Shown: positions 21,720-35,030, counted from the stretch's first letter. The stretch: 64,000 bases of DNA from Sisyra terminalis (GCA_958496175.1 OY292277.1:25339282-25403281); one strand, 5' to 3'. Translations and numbers: made by a program. The notes: generated from the letters alone by a model not told the origin.

Positions 21720-22905
21720 ATATTAGTGTTTCTCAAACTGTTTAATGTGTGTAACTTTCCAAAAAGGACATGGAGTTGTAGAACAATCTTAGTAGTTCAA
21801 ACTTTTAAATAGTAAATTTCTTCACATTTACTCCTCTGTTATATAACTACAATGTATTAAATGATATTTTTTTAAGTGACTGATAATTCTTCTCCAGTTA
21901 TTGTTTTATAAACAAAATGTAAACCTCAAATAAATATAGCAAAAGGACAAAATGAATATTCTTTATTTGAGCATCCTTTAATTTTTTCCACATATTTCCT
22001 TACGTTCTTCATTTAAGCTTGTCGTGCTATTTGGAGGAGATAACCTTGCACTTTGAAAACCATTAGCATAAGGCGATAAATATTTCTGTAAGTGGGATAT
22101 GATATTATGTAACCTATGTATAGATGGGAAATCTGAACCCTAAAAACATCCACAATAAACTATATGTGCGTGTGTAGAAACTTTTGTAAATCTCTTAACG
22201 AATATATAAACCGATATATATCCAAGGGACAATTTTATAATGTTAGTATTTGAAACCATGAGTTCATTAAGACCCTATTGGATTTCTGATAAAGGGAAAA
22301 TTGCCAGTTTCATTTATATTTTCACATTGCAAACTCACCAATTTGAAAATCAACTTGATTTTATATGTAGACTTTATACAGGACTATAGATCACCCATTA
22401 ACCAAAGAAAAACGAACGTACCTGTAAAAAAATAAATTTATGTTATTAATTGAATTATTTATTTTTTTTTTAGATCAAACATAATCTACATAAGAACATT
22501 ATATACCAAACCATGGCATACGACCACGGTCTTGAAAATTTTTGCAAAATATTTTTATACTGTGCAGCTTTTTTACATCCTATATCGAAAATTTCGGTCG
22601 TTGAGCACTTCAAATATGAGTCACCAAACATAAATTTTCAATATTAATATTAACTACCTTTTTATTGTAATTTTCAGAGAAATCTCTAGCACCAGTGTAA
22701 TACCAAGTTTGAAGGTAAATGCCAAAAACATTTTCATATAATACAACAAATACACAAAAGCTAATAAAAGTTCATAGTTTTGTAGATAATGAAACATTCA
22801 ATACAACAACGTCGCATTTTTAATATTTATTTTTTAATTCTAAAGAGACAAAAATATAATAAACTATTACAATTAATATATTTTGTTGCTTCTTGTAATC
22901 TTTTG
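21720..22905. other. AT-rich stretch, no recognised gene
   Basis: No frame, terminal repeat or repeat-family match was seen. Confidence 0.4.
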
Positions 22906-22911
22906 ACAACT

Positions 22912-23105
22912 TTAACTTCAGTTTGAATAACAATGAAAACAAGCGAATAGTCAATAACAATTCAGAACGTATAGTATTGCTCCCACTAGTGGCCGTAAAA
23001 ATAACTACATCTATTCAAATTTTTCAGGATGCGAGAACTACAAATTGCCTATCTTCGTCATTCTCCTGTTATTTATTCTTCGTAGTAATCCTTCTAAATA
23101 CTTAC
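22912..23105 (+). repeat. Interspersed repeat, copy 2 of 2
   Basis: It matches 5166-5400 in order over 'cttcagtttgaataacaatg', 'gcgaatag', 'actagtggccgtaaaaataac' in shape, 'gagaactacaaattgcc' and 'cctgttatttattcttcg'. The 61-codon frame here merely reads through it. Confidence 0.6.
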
Positions 23106-23109
23106 TGAA

Positions 23110-26090
23110 ATCCCCTAACACATCCTAACTCCAAACACTACTACTAACTAGTAACTAGTAACAAATATTCAAAACTAATGTTTTGCTAACACGAAAACGT
23201 GAGATAATTTTTTCATTGTTATTCCATAACAAAAACGTCTTCCTAAAAACTTATGCAACATTCCTAATAGAGGCGTTTACTTCCTTCATTTTACTTAAAC
23301 AAATCTAAAAAATAGAACAAATTTCCTATCTCACATATTTTTTGCGACTTCCACTTTTATTTTGAAAGCGACATTCAATAGAAAGGTGATATTATATTTG
23401 CTTACTATACATATATCACGTGGCTTTTTCCAAATGAAACTTTTACTTGATGAATATTTTCCTCAATTTGAAATCGATTCGAACGGATTTGCCGACAATA
23501 TACCGTCTTTGAACGTAATAATTATGTATGTATATAGGTAACATTTATTATGTTCGACTAGCGACAAACAAAATATAATACGATCAGTACATAATTTCAT
23601 AAGGTAATTGAACAATCATTACTTATATAATATACAATTCTAAACATTTTAAAAACAACCGATTTAGCATCCTGTCGGAAAAAAATACAAATTCAATGAA
23701 CTACAAACCGACATTATTGCTGTCTACAATTCACTTTATTCTCACGCACTCTTTTCGAACGATAGAATTAACATTAATGTCTCACTTATTTAAAAATTGG
23801 CGTAATTAACGATCAAATTCAGATAATGATTTTAATGTAGTCTACATGAATACAATGGGAAGAAGCTTATTTTATATATGTATAAATGCAAAATTGTTAC
23901 ACTCGTGTCTTTTTAATTCTTCCGGTTTTTCTTTTGATTCAATTCGTGTCTTCCTCAACGATCAAATGCACCAGCATAATTTGTAATTACACATTGTGTA
24001 GAAAGTATGACAAAACAGGAATCGTAATACTATATAGCTACATACCTCAAAGTAAACAATAATATTCTTATGTTTACGCCTATTTTAAATGTCAATTGGC
24101 ACAAAGAGAAATTTGTTTTCGGGTTCGTGGGTGGGATTGGATTGGAAAAAGTAAGACTCTCGAACCCGGAAATCCGGTTTCAATAATGCACTTCTTGTGA
24201 ATGACAAGGGGTTAATTTTATCATCCCTGAGAAGGAAATAATGAAAAATTGAGTTTGCGTAAAAAAATAAATGGATTATGAGAACCGGAAAGAAGTAAAA
24301 AAAAATAAGAAAATGCTACTTTTGGCTGTTAATGAAATGAAAGGATGTAAGTTACTCTCATCATCCCGTCAGAATCGCTTAGATCAGGGATCATTTAACA
24401 GCTGGTCTCGATCGTATGGGAAGTCGGAACACGTGCTTAACTATAATTAATTATGTTTTTATATTTACACATTCAAAGCAAGGGATTTGATTGATTTTTT
24501 AAAACTAAATTATACTTTTATTATAGAAAGAACGTTTTCAACATGGTTAAGCAAATTTTTAAATTATTCGCTATCATTATTTTTATTATAGATACATACT
24601 CGCTTAATGCTATACCAATTTAATGACCTTTTTTGGTATTCAATTAAGTTTAATTCAATTTTTCTAGAAATATGCATACCAAAAATTAATTTTTGCAATA
24701 ATGATATCTTAACTCACATTCAAGTACCTAGATAATTAATAACATCAATCTAGGATTACCCATATGTTTCGATCCATTTTGGAACAGATGTTCTTATGTC
24801 CCTGCCTCCAAAGTCTAGGCTCATATCTTAGATATTCAAAAGGTATACCAAGTTTTTTTTTATTTAATTGTATCCAATTATTTTATATTTTTTTAAAAAC
24901 TACTTTGGTAGTGTTAAAATACGTTTTGGAGTTCTAAATATGATTCCTAATCTATCATATACCTATACAAAATTGAATATTCATTTGTACAAGATCGCAA
25001 ATCTCCTAAAGTTCTTTACCGATGATTTTAAAATTTTGAAGTTTTTAATCGTTATATTCGCATCAAAATGACGAGAGATGTTTTTAATGTTTCACAACCA
25101 TATTGTGATAAGAATTCAATTTATTTATTTACAGTGATTATAATATAGATTGACAGGACAACGTTTGCCAAGTTTAGCTAGACATTTTATAACTCGATAG
25201 GGTTCCTCTTTGGCATCCACAGTAATATAGGTAATTTCTGTAGAACCGAGTACTTAAGAAACAAGCTATGTTTTGGTAGAATTTTTGGTTCTTGAGATTT
25301 TCGAATTGGAATTGTTTGCTGGAAACTTTTGGTTCGGAACTTCCTCCTTGCCGAAAAAAAATATTTTCATAGTAATTATAAATTGGTAATGATAGCCCAT
25401 CTTATTATGTAAGTGGGAGAAACCAAGAAAATTAAAGCACCTTCAATTTACAGCTATAGTTGCCGCATTTCTTCTCGATTTCAGGCTTTATTTCTAAGTA
25501 CATAATGATGTGGAATGTTCAAAATTTGAATTTGAGACGAATAGCTAATGTACCTATATATACAGATAATATTTTAATTACATTGATTTAAATTTTCTTC
25601 GAAAATACACAACGTAGTAGTGTAGAAAATACATAGAAAATACTTAACGTAGAAAATACATCAACGGTTGAGCGACAACTCGGAAATCACATTTTAAAAA
25701 TGGAACATGAACGTTAAATTTTAACATTAGCTTGATAACCAGACAAATTCATGCTATTAAATCTAAAATTAGTTTCATAAACAGCTCTAATGTAAAATGT
25801 CTGGTCATTAATTAAACTTTTACACACAAAGTAATAGATTTTTAAAATTAAATTTTAATCCAATTATATGTAAGTGCCACATAAAATTTACCCATGTTAA
25901 TAAATCAATATTATAGTTTTAGTTGAATTATTTAAAAAATATGTCTAATGTGTTAGTTATTTAATCATACCTATTGTATTGTTGCATACAGTTAATAATT
26001 ATCTATTCAATAAATAATTTAAGCTTGCGAACAATATCACTGACAACTTAAAAAACTAAAATAAAATTGTATAGTTATATAATATTAGGC
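23110..26090. other. Long stretch without recognised genes
   Basis: A small hairpin sits at 24117-24172, with arms 'tttcgggttcg' and 'cgaacccggaaa' around a 'gggattggattgg' loop. It is more GC-rich than its surroundings, as is 24361-24440. Neither matches a known RNA gene. A 67-codon frame at 24868-25071 is not credible. Confidence 0.4.
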
Positions 26091-26285
26091 AACGTATATG
26101 TATGTCGGCAAAGACAGAGAAATAATTATGTAAACCCATACGTGTGAGTGGAATCGAAATACAAAAATATTGAGATAATTGAGATAATTATCTCAAATTT
26201 GAACTAACTGATTGTTATCATTTGTTTCAACTGTCATTTTGATTTCATTCAATTGTTAATTTTTCTCATTTGTCAGTCGTTTGTC

Positions 26286-26650
26286 ACCCGTACTTTATTA
26301 AAGTATTGTACGTTATTTAGGGAAATTGTACTCTATATTTTATAAGAAAAATAAAGCACGCGAAAATACTTTATTTATTATTTTATACGCACGATTTCTC
26401 TAGGATTTATTTAATGTATAAAATACAAAAAATGGTTGGTTGTAAGAATTTTTATGTACTAGAGAAATGTGATTTAAAAATAGATTGTAAAGATCTGTTT
26501 AACAGTGGTAATACCTTGTTAAAGTTTGCTAAAAGTAATATAAAGTATGTTTTCAAGCCATATGATAAAATAAAATAAATCGTACTTTATTTCTACACAA
26601 TGTACTTTTTTCTACCTTAAATAACCAATATACTTTAGTAGCAACCTTAA
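26286..26650. mobile_element. Small inverted-repeat element with a 54-codon frame, nested in a repeat
   Basis: The left arm 'ttaaagtattgtacgttatt' and 'tagggaaattgtac' is the approximate reverse complement of the right arm 'gtacttttttctaccttaaa' and 'taaccaatatactttag'. It interrupts the repeat family aligned at 15.5 and 30.9 kb, so it moved in later. Its target duplication could not be fixed. Confidence 0.5.
26414..26578 (+). CDS. 54-aa frame inside a small inverted-repeat element, function unknown
   Basis: The frame starts MYKIQKMVGCKNFYVLEKCD, continues LKIDCKDLFNSGNTLLKFAK and ends with TAA. It has three cysteines at residues 10, 19 and 25 and a Lys-rich C-terminus. No signal peptide or membrane segment is evident. 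I recognise no family. It fills the space between the inverted arms of the host element, so it could be a captured exon or a remnant of that element's own protein, or chance. No splice signals were judged decisive. Confidence 0.25.
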   Translation: MYKIQKMVGCKNFYVLEKCDLKIDCKDLFNSGNTLLKFAKSNIKYVFKPYDKIK

Positions 26651-26704
26651 TTGTATGTGTGTTAGTGTTCGCTGTGAATACTTCACGGGTAGCTACTAGT
26701 TGAT

Positions 26705-28210
26705 AGATAATTTACGCACAACTAACATAATATTTCCATTATAATGTACCCTGTGTTACAATGAAAGTATAGTAGCATAATTAACCATTTTTTCTTGACG
26801 AATCAAGGCTCTGAAATTAAATATTTGAACTAAAGAATACATAAAATGTATTTTTTAAAATTATAATTACTAAATTCTACATTTCGTTAAATATATTTAA
26901 AAAAAAAACTCTCTAAAATAATTTAGAACTAATGTCAAATGGAGAGTTAGAAAACTTAAAGAAATAGGAACCAGTATCATATTTCTATCAGAACAGACCA
27001 TCTGCAGATCAATTTAGATACATACAACTTCCGACTGTTCAATAATATGTTACATTGATTCCAATCATAAATATTAAATACCTGTAAATATATAATAATC
27101 TTTAAATATTTAATTTCCATTATAAGTGATATTTAATAGAAAATCTAGCGTGTCATTTTTTTTCACAGAAACCAATTAAATTTATTTCTTTCGGCCAATT
27201 TTGCACATCATCTTTTTCACAACAATTGATTAAATTTTACATACTATCCGTTTGCATCATTTCAACAAACCTACATTTTCTCTTTAAAAAACATGATTTC
27301 AAAAATATTCATCAAGGTTTGTTCCACACGCCATCTCCACTGAATTAACACACGCGTGTCCATATATCACTAATTTAACTATTAAAAATTAATTAAAATT
27401 TTCCAAAATTGAAATATTTAATTAAAACTAAAGTCGATGAAAACCTCAATTAAATGACGTTTTAATCAAGTCCATATATAACAATAATTATCAAATTAAT
27501 TAACCAGAGATTGCATAAAATTTAAAAGAAAATTAAAACTAATGACTCTTGCAATAAATGTATATGTCTTATTACAAATAGAAAAAAGAAATCGAATTAG
27601 GAAGTCAACATTTTTTTACGATTTATAAGTCAATCGTTTCGGTTTAAAAATTATAAAAAAAATGTAAACAATAAACATCCCTTCAAGTGCATTTATTTTG
27701 AATAGTTGTAGCTCATTTACCTTCCGTTATTTATTACTACTTGATAGATTTCCTGGAATTTTTAAACGGTAGAAAAACGAATAATTATTTTTATGAATTT
27801 GCTTATAGAATTATTGAATTCTTATATGAAATTACAGAATCAGAGTTATTGCAAAACAATAAAGTAGTGCAAAATGAATTCATCTAGAACAGGAATTCAA
27901 GACTAGCGAGCAGAACTTTTTTCATTTCCGATTAGAAAATATTAATTGAAATGATAAAAACAATATATCTTTTTTAAATGTGAATGAAAGATTTACGATT
28001 TTCTCACCATATTTTTTTAGAACGAGCGATAATTAAATAGGGACAATAGGTCACTAGTTAACTTAATATATTCAATTTTTTAAAAGCTAAATTTGTTGAA
28101 TTTAATTAAGTATTAATTACAATAATTTTTGTACAAAATAAAATTTTGAATATACCTATTTACAAAAATTTAACCATTGTTACTTTACTGTACCTTTGAC
28201 AGTGGGAAAC
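26705..28210. other. AT-rich stretch, no recognised gene
   Basis: Nothing beyond homopolymer and AT tracts was seen. Confidence 0.4.
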
Positions 28211-28215
28211 AGAGT

Positions 28216-28400
28216 TTACTGGTGGCCGAGTGGTCAAGGTGATCACTCCAAAACTGATAAGCGTTGGATTCGAATATTATACCGAGCAAATTTTCAATAT
28301 TTCTCGATTTACTGATTTTTATTAATCCTAGAGTCGCTTAAGACCTTGGCTTGACCGAGATTAAGAGCTTGTTTAAAGCAAAGGTAAATAACAATTACAA
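28216..28400 (+). repeat. tRNA-derived SINE, nearly full copy
   Basis: The head 'ctggtggccgagtggtcaag' is an A box as in class II (Ser/Leu-type) tRNAs, and 'ggattcgaat' 38 bases on resembles a B box. Then come 'ccgagcaaattttcaatatt', 'ctcgatttactgatttttat' and 'taatcctagagtcgct'. The 3' part 'aaaggtaaataacaatta' ends the copy. Transcription would be by RNA polymerase III from these internal boxes, with mobilisation by a LINE in trans; the partner LINE is not identified. Confidence 0.8.
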
Positions 28401-28404
28401 AACG

Positions 28405-30260
28405 AGGAAAAAATAGGATCTTGTAGAAATATCAAATTTCTATTATTTGGGTTCAAACCCCACAATCACCTGAAATTTTTATTTCCAGAGTTGTGGCTAA
28501 GTGCTCGTCGCTTAAAACCATTGCATTTATAAAGTGAATATAAATTAACCTTAAAAAATTGCATTTACATTTCAGGAAGTTTGTAAAGCCAAAACGTAAT
28601 AACTACATCGCTGCTCAGTTGAGTAGGGTAGGATGGGGTTGAAAGGTCCAATTTTACTATTCCGTATTATATTGTGAAAACCAACTCTATTAATTTGAAA
28701 TGTATAATGCTAAACAAACAAACAAATATCTGGCCATGTTTAATTTAATTTTAAATGGAATCATCTATATAGAAGTTTGTCATTTTACATTTTTTCTAGA
28801 CCTTGCTGTCTGGTCCTGTATTTCTTTTAAGTATTTAACAGGTGTTATAAATTAATAACAGTATTTGAATCAATGAAATATTTCTGAAATTTCATTTAGA
28901 AAATTTTATTGCAGTCATTTTAAACATAACATACAACTCTTCTTTCTTTATAATAATATTGACATTAATTGACACATAAGTAATATCTTTTTATACCTTT
29001 ATCTTAACTTAATCAAACTCATCGTTTCCTGAATCACAATTATAACAAACGAAATAAACGAACCCTCGGTTAAAAATACAGTTTTCATGGGTCCATTGCT
29101 TGGAAAGATTGCGTTGAATCCAATCTTCACGTGGCTGGGGTAAGAAAAAGATCCATGTGGACCTTTTTATCCCACTTACGTTCAAGTGTTTTTACTAGGT
29201 TATAACTAGTTTACTGGTTAAATTGGCTAAAAATTAATAATAAATCCTGAAATACCACTAAATATCATATACTATTAAATTATGTTTTAGTCTAGTCAAA
29301 GCGATATTACTACTGGAAGCCGAAAAGAATAATAATTAAAAATTTTACTTTCGTGAAAATATCGAGGTGCCGTCGTAAATCTCCTATCTGTCATGTAGCT
29401 TAACTACCCGGTGACCTCAAAATGCTTCTTACACTTCCTCATACTTAAAGTTATAGTTAAATAGAGCAATATGACACTAGTAAATTAGATACTCATGGTG
29501 GATATTTATACCCACGGACCTTTAAGCCCCACTCTACCCTACTCAAATAGCAGAAAACGTAAGTGTTTTGTTTATATTTTCCATTTCAGTTTATTAATTT
29601 AGAATTACATCTATTCATTTTCTTTCGGTTTCAAGAAATTAGTTTTAAGACACTCGTCGGTTAATCATTTCAAAAAACTAAATCGACGAAAATGTTCCCT
29701 TCTCATTACGTTACTTTTGCCGCTAAAAATTAAAAAAAGAAATCTAAAAAGATGCTTTAATAGATTTTGTTTTAATATATACCTAAAACGGTAAAGAAAT
29801 ATAATCATTTTTAACAAAAACTGTCGAAGATGAATTGGCTTAGTTCTTCACAATGTTATTACATAAGTCACAAATGGAATTTACTATGGAAATTACTATG
29901 AACTTGATACTACACGAAAAAAATAAATTTTCCATTGTCAAAGTTTTTAAAATACACTTCCTTTTTACGCACTACATTAATTTCATAATTTCACTGAGTT
30001 ATACTTTCGCCCCTGGCGAATTAAAAAATAAGACCAACAACTTATAAACGTAACTAGCAGCGCAGAAGCGATACCACACTCGTTCCTATTTGAAAAAAAT
30101 GTATTTTCCAAGAATTCAAGGTTCTTCACAAAGAAAAGAAGTTACATGTCTATAGATTTGGAAATATTAAATTGAAAACAAATTGATCCAATTTCAAAAT
30201 TAATCAAACAAAATATAAAGGTAATACCCAGTTGTAAAGTCTAAAGTGTTTGAGATATTA
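28405..30260. other. Stretch without recognised genes
   Basis: A 64-codon frame at 29853-30047 has no features. The sequences 'gagtagggtaggatggggtt' (28621-28640) and 'ccactctaccctactc' (29529-29544) are approximate inverse matches 900 bp apart and could mark the ends of a further unnamed element. Confidence 0.4.
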
Positions 30261-30264
30261 TGAA

Positions 30265-30835
30265 ATACTAGCTGATCCCCGCGACTTCGTCTATGTAACT
30301 TAGGTGTAGATTATATTTTCTTTTTAGATTCGCTATTTGTAGTGCTATATGAAAATTATTATTTTTCTTATTTCTTTTACGAAAAACATAATCATACTTA
30401 AAAACACTATTTTGTCAACTTTAAAAAGACACATTTAATAAACTATTGCCTAGAATAAAATAGTTGTATGTAATGATCAACTAAAAATATTTTTACAGAT
30501 TATTTTTTAACTTTTAATTACCTTTCCAATGATATATAACTCGCCTGTCTAAAGTAAAAAAAATTGTTTCATCCCTAGGGAATACCTTTTCTTATTTTTT
30601 TAAAGGAATGATAAGTAGCCTAACATGTGTGGGAAATTGTGTTGTATCTTAATACCAAATTTCATTAAATTCGGTTGTTCCGTTCTTTAGTTAAATCGGG
30701 ACACACAGACAGACAAAAATTTTAAAAAATTTAAATTTGGAATAAGAGCCTCTTGTAACAAATATTTACCCTAAAATTGGGTTCAAAATCGAAATGTACA
30801 GACAGACGTAAGAATTTTATATATTAGTATAGATT
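30265..30835 (+). repeat. Non-autonomous retroposon-like repeat
   Basis: It begins 'actagctgatccccgcgact' and closes with 'tatattagtatagatt'. Inside are 'ccaaatttcattaaattcgg' and two 'acagacagac' stretches. This combination is common in arthropod interspersed repeats descended from non-LTR retrotransposon 3' regions. The exact class is not determined and there is no open frame. Confidence 0.6.
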
Positions 30836-30904
30836 GTAATGTGAACTATTTAATATAAATTACATTTATTTCTTGTTCATTTTTTTATCGATATAATAAT
30901 AGAC

Positions 30905-31112
30905 AAACAAACATGTAATGCGGCAAAGATTAGACAGAGAACAAAGATTATAAATACATACGTGTGAGTAAAAATCAAATTTAATTGTCTCAAATTAGAA
31001 ATTACTGATTATTGTTATGGTTTCAACTGTCATTTCGATTTTATTCAATTACGAATTTTTGTCAGTTGTGTTTTTGGCTGTGAATATTTCACGGGTAGTT
31101 ATAAGTATTATA
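30905..31112 (+). repeat. 'tcacggg' repeat family, copy 3
   Basis: This is the least interrupted copy: 'gcggcaaagattagacagag', 'tacatacgtgtgagta', 'attgtctcaaatt', 'tatggtttcaactgtcattt' and 'ggctgtgaatatttcacggg' in order. It follows another repeat by only about 70 bp. Confidence 0.65.
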
Positions 31113-31114
31113 TA

Positions 31115-32945
31115 AAAAGATAGTAAAATAAAAACTTTGTTAAACTCTTTAACAGTGCTGTTCGCATAAAAGAAAATTTCCTATCGGAAATGAAGAACTA
31201 TTTTCAGGAATATTTCTTTACTTAAAAACACATTAATATTTCAATGCTACCATAAATTGACGGCAACAATAAGAGACTTTCTAAGCTCTTTTTATTTCCC
31301 GAGTTCACACCAGAAAATGCTGTTTTAAACGATTTATAAAAAGACGTAAACTAAATAAATAAATCCACGTTCCCATTTCAAGACGTTTCAAATTTCATAT
31401 GTGACCATTACACCAAACGGTAGTCCATATGTTTCTCATCATTATTATTTACAATACGATTCTCAAAAATTTATCTTTATTCGACAATTTTTCTTCTTTT
31501 ATGTGGGTATACTCAAGAAATATACAAGGGAATTTCAAAAAATCATTGTAAAAAAAACATGTAAATTCATCGTAAAACACTGTTAATAATGTCTTGTTAA
31601 AATAGCTAATTAAGCAACAAAAACGTGATCTTCTTTAAAAACATAGTAATAATAATGTCAATTGTACATTTCACGCTAGCGAAATCTTAAATATAATAAA
31701 TAAAAGTAATATTATTTTAAATATGAATTACAAGACAATGATGGGATGGTTCGCTCTACTTAAAACGATAATTAATAATAGATTCAATTATTCTCCACCA
31801 TATAATTGCTTGATATTTCGACCAACTAAAGATTGAGGTAATCGCAAGTTTCCCAAATGTTCCATTCAAACCGGCAAATTTCGCCAGTTTGGAAAATCCA
31901 AGAAAACCAGTAAAGAGATCAATTGTATCTCGGTAAATACAGAGTAGGTACATGGATGCTCATTTGTTTCCAAACACTTAAAAACGGAATTCGATATTTC
32001 ATAATGCCAGAAATAGATTTGGATCTAAACAAGATCACTTTCACTTCACGTCATTATTCTCATCTTACCAATTGACCTATTGACTTCGAAAAAAGCAGAT
32101 GCCTAACAGACATTTGATTTGCAGTTTTGCGAAAATTTATTCTTCTGCCAAAAAAAAATAGAAAGGCTTCCTCGTATATTTAATATCATTATTAAATATC
32201 TCTTGCGAATAATACTTAAGTATAGGTCTTTTATTAAACTGATATTACACCACAAAATTTTTAAAGAATGATTCATGAATATGTTAATGTATTGAATAAA
32301 TTAGCAAATTGCCCAATTTTATAGAAACTTAGCAATTATATTTTCTTTATCACTAGATCTTTGTTATTGTTATATTATATTATATAAATCAATTAAATAA
32401 TGAAATTATAAAGTTATAATAATTTCCAAAACATTGTATTGACCGAGACCACATTAGGTCTGTTTGGGAGATTTGGGCCAGAATGGTAAAAGCTCCCAAC
32501 CATGTTGTTCAGGAATGGGTCTGAGCAAAATTATTGGATTTCCAACGTAACAAAATTTCCTAATTCCCTAGAAAAGGGTTACTATTCCTTTTATTGCTTT
32601 TTAACTCTTAATTGTCAAATTTAAACTATGGAAATTTTCTAGTCAATCAACGGTTTTTAAAAGGGTCATTAATTCCTAAAAAAAACTATATTTAGACAGG
32701 TCGAAATACAAATGTTTATAAAAGTTTAGTTTATGTTTGAGTATAATAGTATTAGATCGAAAACGTTACAACGATCTCAGGAAATGTTAAATAGCTAAAA
32801 TTGTCGAATAGTTATTCTTAATTCGGTGCAAATCAATAGTTGTAATTTGCAACATTTTAGTAAAAATTATGTATTAAAAAATAAATCAGATAACCTAGTA
32901 GTTTTAGCGTGTAAATAAATACTGTACATAAACTATTCGTTAAAA
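31115..32945. other. Stretch without recognised genes
   Basis: Frames of 61 (31401-31586, plus) and 65 codons (31756-31953, minus) show no motif. No repeat match was found. Confidence 0.4.
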
Positions 32946-32949
32946 TAAA

Positions 32950-33400
32950 TATCCATAGAAATAAATCGTTTTCTTTCCATTTACGAACTTTCAGAAATAT
33001 AGATACAATAGAAAAAAATATACAAAAAAATATTTTGTATTACAGTTTCGAAGATTCAAACATAGTTTTTACTATGACAGAGTTTACTTATTTATTTTCA
33101 CAAAATGACCAATTTTCCCTGCAAATTAATTCCTTTCAAATTGTCATTAAATACATGGTTCATAAGATGCCGGATTTACACTAGGGGTACTAGATAAATA
33201 TTTTTCTTTTCATTTTTACGAACCTTCAGGAAAAATATATAATAGAAAAAAAATATTACAAAATGATATTTAGTATTATAGTTTAGAAGGTTTAAACGCA
33301 GTTTGTTACTATGACAGAGTTAATTATTTATTTCCACGAAATGGTCAATTTTCCTTGCAAATTAATTCCTTTCAAATTGTCGTTAAACATACAACGTTCC
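32950..33400 (+). repeat. Direct tandem duplication, two units of about 215-240 bp
   Basis: Unit 1 (about 32950-33168) and unit 2 (about 33190-33400) share 'actatgacagagtt', 'tatttattt.cac.aaatg', 'tcaattttcc.tgcaaattaa' in shape and 'ttcctttcaaattgtc.tta'. The units differ at many sites, so the duplication is old. Confidence 0.75.
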
Positions 33401-33411
33401 ATTCCATCCAG

Positions 33412-33549
33412 GAATGGAACTATGGGAAGGGAAGATCTAAGATCAACATCCACCGCTTAGAAAATTCTACACTATCTGAGGAGAATGAAGATGATCCTAT
33501 AAACTGTGATAATTTTAAAAAAAAAATAATTACTTTAGATTTAAAATGA
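33412..33549 (+). other. Exon-like open segment, unassigned
   Basis: After a possible acceptor ('cattccatccag') the frame reads EWNYGKGRSKINIHRLENST, then LSEENEDDPINCDNF and a Lys-rich end before TGA. Its charged composition is unlike the AT-driven frames around it, but no family is recognised and no donor exon is visible. Confidence 0.2.
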
Positions 33550-33554
33550 GATAT

Positions 33555-35030
33555 TAGACGCAAAAAAAAATAAGCTTTTTATTTTTTTATGGATTAAATG
33601 TAACGACAAACGAAACAAAAGAAAAACACACAAAAAACTAATTCATAAAAAAATTACTTTCAAATATTTTTTTGTAACGAAAAAACCAACGTAGTTTGTG
33701 TATGAATTTTCAATTGCTCGGTGACACCTGGTAGCATGATCGAAAAACTTTGCAAGATTTTTTTAATAATTTTAAAAATGATCAAATTAAGGAATGTCTT
33801 TGATAAATAAAAAAATCTTTTTTTGACCTCAAGAACACGTTTGAAAAATAAAATGATGCTTGTAATATAATTTGAAGTCCATTTAAATACCTAAATGTGT
33901 AAAAATTTGAGGTCAATTGTTTATTTTAAAAACCTAGATACATTATACACAAAAGTACACGACTTTATTTTATCAATCGATTTATGATAGCTTACGTATT
34001 TCAAAAATCTCATTCATCGTTGATAATTTTATTTCAATTACTTATAAAGCATCCACCTATCTTTTTTATTACTTATCTATAATATATGCGCCGAAGTCAA
34101 TTCAATTTTTTTTTCATTCAAAGATTATTTTAAATCGTCAATATTTTTTTATTTGATTTTCTTTTATTTCCTAGAATTTTCTCAAAAACAAATTTCAATT
34201 AGTCTTCACAAATTCAAAATTTGTAATGATAATTTTGGTCAAATGGGATAATACATAGATAGATAGAGGTATTTTAAAAAGGTTCATTATTTCATACTGT
34301 ACCAAATAAAACGGTACGATTTTCCTACCTACTATTTATAATATAGAAACACAAAACAAAGCGATAATAAATTAAAAGATAATTTTGACCGCCTACTATG
34401 AGTCCATGAGAACTATTAAAATCAAGGGCGCGGCCTTATTTCAACCCCTTTCGAATATTTAAGAACTTTTCTCATTGATTTTCGTAATGACACAAAAAAT
34501 AAACACTAACTGGCCTGAATATATACACAAAGAAAATTCCTCAAACGAACATAAATTTTCATTAAATTAAAAATAAACTCACCATGTTTTATTACGATTC
34601 TTTTTTCCATCACTGACATTAGTCCTTGGCTAATAAGTTTATCATTTATATAACCTTACAATTACATATTTTGTTTGTAAAAACAATTTAATAAATTAAT
34701 TTAACATTTTTCAAATTCCCAAAACGCAAAAATATTGTAGTCATACCAAGAGATACATATCTACATTAAAATTGTTCCTTTTTTTTAATAACTTCCGCAT
34801 ATAACTAATATCAATTTGCAATTGAATTTACCTATTAAAAAGTTCTAATAGTAAATATTCTAATAATGAAATAACCATTATTACTATTTTTTGGTGAATA
34901 CGTATTCAATATCGACTCATATTTAATAATGGAAAATATAACAAAAAAAAATTATAGTTTGGGGTTTCAACTTCTTTTTTGTCACTCAATAGTAAACCGC
35001 TAAGTTTAACATTTATAAATATTTTATTTT
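33555..35030. other. AT-rich stretch, no recognised gene
   Basis: I saw no element end, RNA gene or frame of note. Confidence 0.4.

Larger units (their letters stand above)
26092..26700 (+). repeat. 'tcacggg' repeat family, copy 2, split by an insertion
   Basis: Left blocks 'tatgtatgtcggcaaagaca', 'cccatacgtgtgagtg', 'tttcaactgtcattttgatt' and right block 'gctgtgaatacttcacgggt' (26668-26690) flank an unrelated insert of about 365 bp. A short tandem 'gagataatt' repeat (about 26171-26193) is unique to this copy. Confidence 0.65.

Noticed and set aside
28216..28290. Functional Ser/Leu tRNA gene
   Set aside because: The A-box-like head is present, but no acceptor stem or anticodon arm can be paired, and the same sequence recurs in other copies with a common unrelated body, so it is a SINE.
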